Below, in pieces: positions 47,901-54,281 of a stretch of DNA of 64,000 nucleotides; within the stretch, counting starts at the first letter, position 1; each line of letters begins with the position of its first letter. The DNA lies in the NCBI GenBank assembly GCA_937974195.1, contig CALJIC010000216.1, forward strand, positions 13,986-77,985, read 5' to 3'. This stretch comes from an uncultured Roseiflexaceae bacterium (GTDB taxonomy: Bacteria > Chloroflexota > Chloroflexia > Chloroflexales > Roseiflexaceae). A program made the translations under genes and the position numbers. A model generated the notes under the pieces. The model searched no databases, was not told where the DNA came from, and worked only from the letters and a program-made list of their open reading frames with translations.

Positions 47901-49601
47901 CCCGCCGTAGATCGAGGTGGGCGGCGCCTCGAGCACTTCGACCAGCTGCGGCCGGCGCTGGGGGAAGAAGAACAGCGGGCCGGCTGGAAGCGCGTCGGCC
48001 GCCAGCTCCCGCACGCGCGGCAGCACCCGCTCGCGCACCACCGACGCGGGGAGCAGCGACGTGCGCGCCACGCGCTCGATGGCGCCGGGGGCGATCTGGC
48101 CCGCGTGGAGCGCGCCCAGGTCCGCCACCAGCGCCTCGTCCTCGTCGGCCTGGTGGCCCACGCTGGCGCCCGGCGGCAGGCCGTGATCCAGCGCCGCCAT
48201 GGCGAGCGCGGCGAGCGCCGGGCGGCGCTGCTCCGCCCCAGAGCGCGCCCGCTGCCAGAGCTGGTCGAGCACCTCGGGCGTCGCCCGGTCGCGCAGCTCC
48301 TCCCAGGCCCGCAGCGCCGAGTCGTGGAGCCACGGGGCGGCGGAGGCCCCCGCCTGGAGCGCGCGTCCGATCTCCAGCAGGGCGTCGGCGGGCTGCTCGC
48401 GCCGGGCGCTGTCCTCTGCCAGCAGAATGTGCGCCTCCGGGCGCGCGCTCGCCAGCTGGGCCAGCGCCGCGCGCGCCTCGTCCGTAAGCGGCTGCTCGCG
48501 CTCGGCCAGCTGGAGGTAGGCGCGCTGCAGCGACTGCGGGCGCTCCTCGGCCGCGGCGAACTGCGCGACGATCTGCGCCGCGCTCAGGCGCTCGCGCTGC
48601 GGGGCCAGCGAGGGCGCTGCGGGGCGCGCGGCCACGGTCGCCTCGAGCGGCTCGGCCAGCCGCACCAGCCGCGGGTCGGCCAGCATCTCCAGCTCCAGCG
48701 CGCGCAGCCGCTCGCCAGATCTCTCCACCCGCCCGCGCGCGAGGTCGTCGGCCACGAGCGCGACCTGAGCCTCAGGCACGGCCGGCGCCACAGCCTCCAG
48801 CTCCTGCCGCACGCGGCCCGCCAGCACGCCCTGGAGCGGCGCCGTCGCCGCCTGCAGCTCCTCGAGCACCTGCCGCCGCTCGCCGCTCGGGCTCTTCGCC
48901 AGCCTGTGGGCCAGCCTGCGGACCTCGCCGAGCGGGTCCAGCCAGCCGTCGAGCAGCTCGAGGGCGCGCTCGCGCTCGGGAGCCGGCCCGGCCAGCGCCT
49001 GCTGAACGGCGATCTGCCCGAGGCGCCAGTGAGCCAGCTCCAGCGCCTGCGAGCGCCGCAGGTACGCGCCCCAGAGCGCCAGCAGCGCCAGGTAGATGAC
49101 GAGGAGCCCCGCGACCGCCAGGCCCTGCGCGCCGCCGCTCAGGCCCGAGGCGGCTGCGAAGAGGACCCAGACCAGGGTCAGCAGGCCGGGCACGCCGAAC
49201 GCCGCGCCGGCCAGCGCGCGCGCGATGTTCGGGAAGGGGGACAGCGCGGCGAGGATGCCGATCGCCAGCGCGGCCGACAGGCAGCGGAGCACCAGCTCCG
49301 GCCCGCCCATAGCCGCGAGCGGCGCCGCAGCTGCGCCTGCGGTGGCGGCAATGCCGGCCAGCGCCGCGACGAGGAGCGCGGCGGGCGGTGCGAACGCGAC
49401 CAGCGCCGGGCGTCGCAGCGTCCACACGGCGAGCGCGGCGGCGCCGAGGGCAGCGCCTGCGCCGAGCAGCGTCGCGATAGGCGGAGCGAGCTGGCCTGGC
49501 GCGACCAAACAGGCCGCCGCCACGGCGACGGCCGCCAGACAGCTGAGGGCGATCGAGGCCGCGCCGGCACGCGGCGCGCGCGACGGAAGAACCTGCGTCA
49601 C
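44976..49601 (-). CDS. Giant membrane protein, 1541 residues, unknown function
   Basis: The largest gene of the window. Residues 1-182 hold about six hydrophobic helices (for example AGLLVIYLALLALWGAYL at 164-181). The remaining about 1350 residues are charged and mostly helical, with repeated Ala/Leu/Arg-rich segments like TPR or HEAT solenoids. A more beta-like middle part surrounds YGGRLTSWTWMRG and LSGVVSFDFSAP. I recognise no catalytic motif or family. The start is GTG (TQVLPSR) with AGGA upstream. It is monocistronic, divergent from the 40-codon unit. The base composition is like its neighbours, so recent transfer is not evident. Confidence 0.85.
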   Translation of the reverse strand: MTQVLPSRAPRAGAASIALSCLAAVAVAAACLVAPGQLAPPIATLLGAGAALGAAALAVWTLRRPALVAFAPPAALLVAALAGIAATAGAAAAPLAAMGGPELVLRCLSAALAIGILAALSPFPNIARALAGAAFGVPGLLTLVWVLFAAASGLSGGAQGLAVAGLLVIYLALLALWGAYLRRSQALELAHWRLGQIAVQQALAGPAPERERALELLDGWLDPLGEVRRLAHRLAKSPSGERRQVLEELQAATAPLQGVLAGRVRQELEAVAPAVPEAQVALVADDLARGRVERSGERLRALELEMLADPRLVRLAEPLEATVAARPAAPSLAPQRERLSAAQIVAQFAAAEERPQSLQRAYLQLAEREQPLTDEARAALAQLASARPEAHILLAEDSARREQPADALLEIGRALQAGASAAPWLHDSALRAWEELRDRATPEVLDQLWQRARSGAEQRRPALAALAMAALDHGLPPGASVGHQADEDEALVADLGALHAGQIAPGAIERVARTSLLPASVVRERVLPRVRELAADALPAGPLFFFPQRRPQLVEVLEAPPTSIYGGRLTSWTWMRGKAPIRLTLVGNAPQPITARVSELVNDLASERSSPSDLVLSGVVSFDFSAPATTRPAEGLSGDRLLERVAALAERLEILPAVSAQLYGSFGRELLQGLAQEPLRPTIASLREGLAQVEQDMGFLTNHTEEASSYDRALDALRRGDSVTSARSFPVILPYRRNGKPLRVRLPLLALGPDHYDRAVEEYRRSVLEGIRSEWRRRSQTYEDWARQSVARYRDLKRDLDRDGPQALGARPLTITARIDYPTARVIPIDPPKVMMALELFEALPQQILNELAYWALAEQRLQSLPTEATFTPHWARGYLVDAFLRGWRIAAADAGLEAACEEWYAQWRPTALFALDRALREHGLSLERIAVENTVFRLVPPADAAADGASVELELLHVFDPCYDAAPAAAGGITLFQPRWGSRRRDLRPAEEAQRRASEIIERALQHTPLAPSALRALSWDSGAALDHLLETICRPLQSPALGRDIARVLEMAAATENPLAVLQQRLDGGPLALARVAGDEGRAPMGLPDLLAFELFVAGQAVADLARSALNGGAPELRQAVPPRSIEALARMSVWEVVRQIVEDGPRARSAITALEVCPLNQAGSAAGRDGPALWLDAARLRETYALLRRREAAYAERCLAGDGFPKLSRHYARRAVPTRFRGHMRAAYHIADGDAALALAWLIRTAGDRPSPEQLSELVARLRGLDIPAALQLRAAWRERLCADLELLDAKDPADLAVAVSRLRHAGREALDAAEAAYARATVIDGRYGDGWVRLARLRWLTGRYRAALDALIGPAPAPMPAACHLPLELAVRLAGAELHIERGDLAWHGPAGVAVEASADGEHLAVGFGSDEGLFGTCEISGLLPADAELLAQLFSDHAPAELSSGGELLRQHGEGAGTFEEWIRLVRVPNIGQRGAIARAVAGEHGAALLAAMAYLGVPPALAAPPHGEAPRRPEEWLDEEVVTAVAWLSQTAQAA

Positions 49602-49685
49602 GGCTTTGTGGTCCTGTCAAATCACGGTGTGCCCCTAGTATAGCGCGATCCGTCAAGCCGGCCGCGGGCGGATGTGCGCCGGCGC

Positions 49686-49714
49686 TTGACACTGCGCCGC
49701 GCCTCTGCTATCCT
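49686..49714 (+). promoter_or_regulatory. Consensus promoter of the 40-codon unit
   Basis: TTGACA (49686-49691), exactly 17 bp, TATCCT (49709-49714). The -35 is perfect. The predicted start is near 49721. Confidence 0.8.
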
Positions 49715-49761
49715 GGCACGCACAACGCGTAGCGTCTGCAGTTGCGAAAGGAGGTGACGTC

Positions 49762-49884
49762 GTGGCTTTCGGCGCGATGAACCTCATCAACACCGAGAGC
49801 ACCCACGCGCCCCGGCACACGAGTGCCGGCGTCGCTCTCGTTCGCGGCTGCGCTACGCATTCCTCAGGAGGGCTCCTCAGCTGA
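49762..49884 (+). CDS. Small ORF of 40 codons
   Basis: GTG 49762 follows the near-perfect ribosome site AAAGGAGGTGA (49747-49757) by 4 bp. The product reads MAFGAMNLINTESTHAPRHT for its first half and ends GGLLS before TGA. It has no signal peptide, membrane span or known family. With its own promoter and terminator it is either a true small protein or a leader peptide controlling the structured RNA. Codons are ordinary and no run of a single amino acid is seen, so a classic amino-acid attenuator is unlikely. Confidence 0.5.
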   Translation: MAFGAMNLINTESTHAPRHTSAGVALVRGCATHSSGGLLS

Positions 49885-49907
49885 ACCTCCGCCGGTAGTG
49901 TGAGCAC

Positions 49908-49950
49908 GGCCGTGGGCGAGACACATCGCTCACGGCCTCTCTGTTTGTTG
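49908..49950 (+). terminator. Terminator of the 40-codon unit
   Basis: The 12-bp stem GGCCGTGGGCGA (49908-49919) pairs with 49926-49937 (one G-U) across GACACA, followed by TCTCTGTTTGTT. It lies 160 bp before the RIO kinase start, so readthrough could feed that gene. Confidence 0.75.
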
Positions 49951-50109
49951 GGCCGTGGGTGCGGGCTGCGCCTGCGGCCCGGCTGCGTTCGAGGGGTGCG
50001 GAGGCCAACTCTGCCACTCGCTCGCGGCCAGCCGCCCGGCGGAGCGGGTCGCTGCCTTCGCTGGCAGCCGTAGAACACCTACCGGAAACTTTTCTACGAG
50101 GAGCTCCCA

Positions 50110-51177
50110 GTGGCTAACCATATCTACGAGGACGACGACTTCTACCTGGACCAGGTCGAGTACTACGAAGAGCTGTTCGCCCATCCGGGGCGGCGGCGCA
50201 AGCAGGGCTCCAAGGCGCGCAGGCGGCAGGCGAGCGCCGCCGAGGTCGCGCGCGTCGCCGAGGCGACCGGGCTCGAGGGCGGCTTCAACCCCACCTACCG
50301 GCCGGGGCGCTTCGAGGCCGGCTGGCTGCTCGAGTCGCTGCGCAGCTTCTACGAGCAGCACCTGATCACCGACGTGCTCGCCAACGTCAAGGGCGGCAAG
50401 GAGGCCAGCGTCTACTGCTGCGCCGCCGCCCCGACCACCGGCGCCGCGCTGCTCGCGGCCAAGGTCTACCGCCCGCGCATGTTCCGCAACCTGCGCAACG
50501 ACAAGATGTACCGCGAGGGGCGCGCGGTGCTCACCGCCGACGGCCGCCCCGTCAAGGCGACCGACCACCGGATCATGCGGGCGATCGGCAAGAAGACCGC
50601 CACCGGCGTGCAGGTGTCCCACACCTCCTGGCTGATGTACGAGTACACCACGCTGGAGCGGCTCCACCAGCTTGGCGCGGCTGTGCCGAAGCCCTACGCC
50701 GTCAACGATAACGCCCTGCTGATGAGCTACTGCGGCGACGAGCGCATGGCCGCCCCGACGCTGAACGGCATCCGGCTGGACCGCGCCGAGGCCGAGGAGC
50801 TGTTCCGCGAGGTGCTGCGCAACATCGAGCTGATGCTCCAGCACGGCCTGATCCACGGCGATCTCTCGGCCTACAACCTGCTGTACTGGGAGGGGCGCGT
50901 CACGCTGATCGACTTCCCGCAGGTCACCTACAGCCGGACGAACCGCCGCGCCTGGGCGATCTTCGCGCGCGACGTGCAGCGGGTGTGCGACTACTTCGCC
51001 CAGCAGGGTGTGCGCTGCTCGGCGGAGGAGATCGCGTCCGACCTGTGGGGCCGCTATGCGGCGCAGAGCCCTGAGGACGCCGCCGCGGATGCCTCGGCGC
51101 ACATGGACCCCTCCATCTACGGCACGGAGGAGCATGGCGAAGAGGAGGAAGACTGGAATGGCTTGAGCTCTGGCTAG
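50110..51177 (+). CDS. RIO-type serine/threonine kinase
   Basis: A 355-residue RIO1-like kinase. The P-loop-like segment is GGKEASVY (95-102) and the ATP lysine is Lys118 (AAKVYRP). The hinge lies near MSYCG, the catalytic loop is HGDLSAYN with Asp251 and Asn256, and the metal-binding motif is IDFPQ (Asp268). In archaea and eukaryotes RIO1 acts in small-subunit ribosome maturation; bacterial members are scattered and little studied. The first 45 residues are acidic then basic (RRRKQGSKARRRQ), perhaps RNA-binding, and the tail is acidic. GTG start with GAGGAG upstream. Confidence 0.88.
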   Translation: MANHIYEDDDFYLDQVEYYEELFAHPGRRRKQGSKARRRQASAAEVARVAEATGLEGGFNPTYRPGRFEAGWLLESLRSFYEQHLITDVLANVKGGKEASVYCCAAAPTTGAALLAAKVYRPRMFRNLRNDKMYREGRAVLTADGRPVKATDHRIMRAIGKKTATGVQVSHTSWLMYEYTTLERLHQLGAAVPKPYAVNDNALLMSYCGDERMAAPTLNGIRLDRAEAEELFREVLRNIELMLQHGLIHGDLSAYNLLYWEGRVTLIDFPQVTYSRTNRRAWAIFARDVQRVCDYFAQQGVRCSAEEIASDLWGRYAAQSPEDAAADASAHMDPSIYGTEEHGEEEEDWNGLSSG

Positions 51178-51191
51178 AATCTCGCTATAAT
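51163..51191 (+). promoter_or_regulatory. purB promoter
   Basis: TTGAGC (51163-51168), 17 bp, TATAAT (51186-51191). The -35 overlaps the last codons of the RIO kinase gene. The leader of about 170 nt (51198-51366) is GC-rich with a GCGGGCG/CGCCCGC hairpin near 51303-51324; I see no known riboswitch in it. Confidence 0.75.
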
Positions 51192-51366
51192 CCGCGGGGA
51201 TCTGCTCCCATTCGCGTGCTCGCCCTATTGAGGACGGCGCCTCGACGCCGTGTAGCGGAGCACGGCCCGCGTTCTCTCAAGCCTAGAGGCGCGGGCCGGC
51301 CTGCGGGCGGGCCGAGACGCCCGCCCCGCCCCGTTCGGACGATGAATAGCTGAGTGGAGCTCGCTC

Positions 51367-52767
51367 ATGGCCGATACGCTCGCCGCGCTCTCGCCGCTGG
51401 ACGGCCGCTACCGCGCCGATGTCGCGGAGCTCGAGGCCTACTTCAGCGAGGCCGCGCTCTTTCGATACCGGGTGCGCGTCGAGGTCGAGTACCTGCTCTT
51501 CCTCACCCGCGCCCGCGGTGTGGACTTCGTGCCGCCGCTCGAGCCGCAGGCCGCCGCGGCGCTGCGCAACCTGTACCGCGCCTTCAGCACGGAGGACGCC
51601 CAGGCGATCGCCGCGTGGGACGCCCGCGTCAACCACGACGTCAAGGCGGTCGAGTACTGGCTGCGCGAGAAGCTCGACGCGCTCGGGCTGTCCGCCTGGA
51701 AGGAGGCGGTCCACTTCGCGCTGACCTCCGAGGACGTCAACAACCTGGCCTACGCCCTGATGATCCGCGAGGCGCGCGACCTGGTGCTCGTCAAGGCGAT
51801 CGGCGAGATGCTGGTGCTGCTGCACGAGCTCGCGCTGCGCGAGGCGGCCACGCCGATGCTCGCCCGCACCCACGGCCAGCCAGCCACGCCGACGACCTTC
51901 GGCAAGGAGATGGCGGTGTTCGTCGACCGGCTGCGCCGCGCCCAGCTGGCGGTGGCCGGCGTGAAGCTCACCGGCAAGCTGAACGGCGCCACCGGCACCT
52001 TCGCCGCCCACCACGCCGCCCTGCCGCAGGTGGACTGGATCGCCTTCAGCCGCGGCTTCGTGCGCTCGCTGGACCTGGAGCCGAACCTGCTCACCACGCA
52101 GATCGAGCCGCACGATACGCTCGTCGAGCTGTGCGATGCGCTGCGGCGCCTCAACAGCATCCTGATCGACCTGTGCCAGGACGTCTGGCGCTACATCAGC
52201 GACGGCTACCTGGTGCAGTCGGCCAGACCCGGCGAGGTCGGCTCCTCCACCATGCCGCACAAGGTCAACCCGATCGACTTCGAGAACGCCGAGGGCAACC
52301 TCGGGGTCGCCAACGCGCTGCTGGAGCACTTCACGCGCAAGCTGCCGGTCTCGCGGCTGCAGCGCGACCTGACCGACAGCACGCTGCTGCGCAACATCGG
52401 CGTCGCCTTCGGCCACAGCCTGCTGGCCTACCGCCGCGTCGCCCGCGGCCTGGAGAAGGTGGCGGTGGACCACGAGCGGCTGCTGGCCGATCTGGAGGCC
52501 CACCCGGAGGTGCTCGCCGAGGGTATCCAGACCATCCTGCGCCGTGTCGGCTACCCGGAGCCCTACGAGGCGCTCAAGCAGTTCACGCGCGGCCGCGAGC
52601 TGACGCTCGAGTCGCTGCGGGCGTTCGTCGATGGCCTCGATGTCGCCGACTCGGTGAAGGAGGAGCTGCGCGCCCTCACCCCCGCCGCCTACACCGGCCT
52701 CGCGGCAGACCTGGCGCGTCTGATCGTCCGCGACGACCTGGCGGCGGCGGCGCGCCCGCGCCTGTGA
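51367..52767 (+). CDS. purB: Adenylosuccinate lyase
   Basis: A 466-residue fumarase/aspartase-superfamily lyase for two steps of purine synthesis (SAICAR to AICAR, adenylosuccinate to AMP). It starts LSPLDGRYRADVAELEAYFSE. ARTHGQPATPTTFGKE contains the active-site His region, and GSSTMPHKVNPIDFENAEGN is the signature loop with the catalytic Ser. The length and this long form resemble the E. coli type PurB. It is followed by a strong terminator, so it is transcribed alone from its own promoter. Confidence 0.96.
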   Translation: MADTLAALSPLDGRYRADVAELEAYFSEAALFRYRVRVEVEYLLFLTRARGVDFVPPLEPQAAAALRNLYRAFSTEDAQAIAAWDARVNHDVKAVEYWLREKLDALGLSAWKEAVHFALTSEDVNNLAYALMIREARDLVLVKAIGEMLVLLHELALREAATPMLARTHGQPATPTTFGKEMAVFVDRLRRAQLAVAGVKLTGKLNGATGTFAAHHAALPQVDWIAFSRGFVRSLDLEPNLLTTQIEPHDTLVELCDALRRLNSILIDLCQDVWRYISDGYLVQSARPGEVGSSTMPHKVNPIDFENAEGNLGVANALLEHFTRKLPVSRLQRDLTDSTLLRNIGVAFGHSLLAYRRVARGLEKVAVDHERLLADLEAHPEVLAEGIQTILRRVGYPEPYEALKQFTRGRELTLESLRAFVDGLDVADSVKEELRALTPAAYTGLAADLARLIVRDDLAAAARPRL

Positions 52768-52803
52768 GGCGAGGCGCGGCGGGCCGCAGCTTCTTTCGCG
52801 AGG

Positions 52804-52837
52804 CGTGGAGGGCCTAGGCCCTCCACGAGTTCTTTTA
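52804..52837 (+). terminator. purB terminator
   Basis: A perfect 24-bp palindrome (CGTGGAGGGCCT with its inverse, 52804-52827) followed by AGTTCTTTTA. It shares the GTGGAGGGCC core of the intergenic palindrome family, showing that members can serve as terminators. Confidence 0.75.
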
Positions 52838-52895
52838 TCGGCTGCTCTGCGGCGGCGCGGCTTCCCCAGAGCGGCCGAGCATCATCGGAGCGACC

Positions 52896-54203
52896 ATGCA
52901 GTGGCCTGAGACGATCGAGCTCACGCTCGGCGGGATCGCCCAGGGCGGCGACGCCGTCGGTCGCTGGGAGGGGCGGGTGGTGTTCGTCGCCGGCGGAATC
53001 CCCGGCGAGCGCGTGCGTGCGCGGCTGCGCGAGGCGCGCGACAGCTACGCGCGCGCTGTGGTCGAGGAGGTGCTCGACCCCTCGCCGGACCGCGTGCCGC
53101 CGCGCGTGCCCGGCGCCGACAACATGCCCTGGCAGCACATCGCCTACGCCGCGCAGCTGCGCTTCCGCCGCGAGATCCTCGCTGACCAGCTGGCGAAGAT
53201 CGGCGGCCTGCCCGCGGCCCAGGTCGCCGAGACGCTGCCCGCCTCGCCCCCGTGGGCGTACCGCAACAGCGCCAGGCTCCACTGCGACGGGCGCCAGGTC
53301 GGCTACTACGCCGCGGAGACGCGGACGATCCGCGAGGTCGAGAGCGACCCGCTGCTGCTCGGGACGCTCGACGCGGCGCTCGGGCCGCTGCGCCAGGCTC
53401 TCGCCGAGCTCGGGGGAGCTATGGGCCGGTTCGAGGTGACCCTGCGCGCCAGCGAGACCTACGGCTACCTGCTGGCCGCGCTCCACGGCCCGGGCGCGGG
53501 CGGCCCCGAGGCGCGCAGGCTCGCCGCGCGCTGGCGCGAGCTTCACCCGCCGCTCGCGGGGGTGCTCATCGGGGACGCGGGCGCTGATGCGGGGGCGGAA
53601 GGCGGCCGCTCGCCGCGCCAGATCGGCCAGGCCACCCTCATCGAGGAGCTGGGCGGCATCACCTTCGAGCTGCACCCGACGACGTTCTTCCAGGTGAACC
53701 TGGCCGCGGCGGAGGCGCTGCTCGGCCTCGTGCGCGCGGGGCTCGAAGTAGAAGCCGAGGACACCCGCAAGGCGTCTCTGCTGGACCTGTACTGCGGCGC
53801 GGGGACCTTCGCGCTGCCGCTCGCCGGCTCGGTCGCGGAGGTCGTCGGCGTCGAGGAGTACGGCGGGGCGATCGCCGACGGGCGCGCTTCGGCCGAGCTG
53901 AGCCAGATAACGAACGTGCGCTTCATCCAGGGCCGTGCCGAGGACGTGCTCCCGCGCCTGGACGGCCCCTTCGACTACGCGGTGCTCGACCCGCCCAGGC
54001 GCGGCTGCCACCCGCGGGCGCTCGAGCAGCTGATTCGCCTGGCCCCCCGGCGGCTGGTCTACGTCTCGTGCCACCCGGGGACCCTCGCGCGCGACCTCAA
54101 GATTCTGACGGCCGGAGGCTACCGCCTGCTGCGCTGCACCCCGGTGGACCTGTTCCCGCAGACGGCGCACGTCGAGAGCGTGAGCGTCCTTTCCCGCGCG
54201 TGA
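52896..54203 (+). CDS. RNA m5U methyltransferase, RlmD/TrmA family
   Basis: A 435-residue SAM-dependent uridine C5-methyltransferase. An N-terminal TRAM domain (about 1-60), a central domain and a Rossmann core with LDLYCGAGTF (motif I) and LDPPRRG are visible. The nucleophile is Cys392 (YVSCHPGTL) and the base Glu427 (HVES). In RlmD and its relatives four cysteines before WQH bind a 4Fe-4S cluster. Here that stretch reads RVPPRVPGADNMPWQH with no cysteine, so the cluster is absent. rRNA or tRNA as target is open. Confidence 0.9.
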   Translation: MQWPETIELTLGGIAQGGDAVGRWEGRVVFVAGGIPGERVRARLREARDSYARAVVEEVLDPSPDRVPPRVPGADNMPWQHIAYAAQLRFRREILADQLAKIGGLPAAQVAETLPASPPWAYRNSARLHCDGRQVGYYAAETRTIREVESDPLLLGTLDAALGPLRQALAELGGAMGRFEVTLRASETYGYLLAALHGPGAGGPEARRLAARWRELHPPLAGVLIGDAGADAGAEGGRSPRQIGQATLIEELGGITFELHPTTFFQVNLAAAEALLGLVRAGLEVEAEDTRKASLLDLYCGAGTFALPLAGSVAEVVGVEEYGGAIADGRASAELSQITNVRFIQGRAEDVLPRLDGPFDYAVLDPPRRGCHPRALEQLIRLAPRRLVYVSCHPGTLARDLKILTAGGYRLLRCTPVDLFPQTAHVESVSVLSRA

Positions 54204-54209
54204 TCGCGA

Positions 54210-54250
54210 AGGGGTGGGATGTGACGGCTTCGCCGCCAAACCCCACCCCT
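54210..54250. terminator. Compound hairpin between convergent genes
   Basis: AGGGGTGGG (54210-54218) pairs with CCCACCCCT (54242-54250); inside is CGGC-TTC-GCCG. It lacks a U tract but separates the methyltransferase and GT-NHL genes. The GGTGGGGTTTGG core also occurs near 5.65 kb. Confidence 0.55.
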
Positions 54251-54281
54251 GCCGGGAAGTATCCGCAGTTCTATCGCCGGC

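Larger units (their letters stand above)
49721..49950 (+). ncRNA. Structured leader or small RNA
   Basis: The predicted transcript can fold into a long closing stem: GCGTAGCG (49727-49734) with CGCTACGC (49851-49858), then, after a 4-nt bulge, CAGTTGCG (49739-49746) with CGCGGCTG (49843-49850). Inside lie CGAGAGC/GCTCTCG (49794-49800 with 49834-49840) and CCGGCAC/GTGCCGG (49812-49818 with 49823-49829). The ribosome site is enclosed by the big stem and could alternatively pair with ACCTC (49781) or ACCTCC (49885). It ends in an intrinsic terminator. Confidence 0.5.
49602..50109. other. Spacer holding a compact transcription unit, 508 bp
   Basis: Between the giant gene and the RIO kinase gene lies a complete short unit: promoter (49686-49714), structured RNA with a 40-codon ORF (49721-49950) and terminator. 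The rest (49951-50109) contains only the RIO kinase leader with GAGGAG near 50098. Confidence 0.7.

Noticed and set aside
51192..51366. Purine riboswitch in the purB leader
   Set aside because: I could not find the three-way junction or conserved loop sequences; only a simple GC hairpin is visible.
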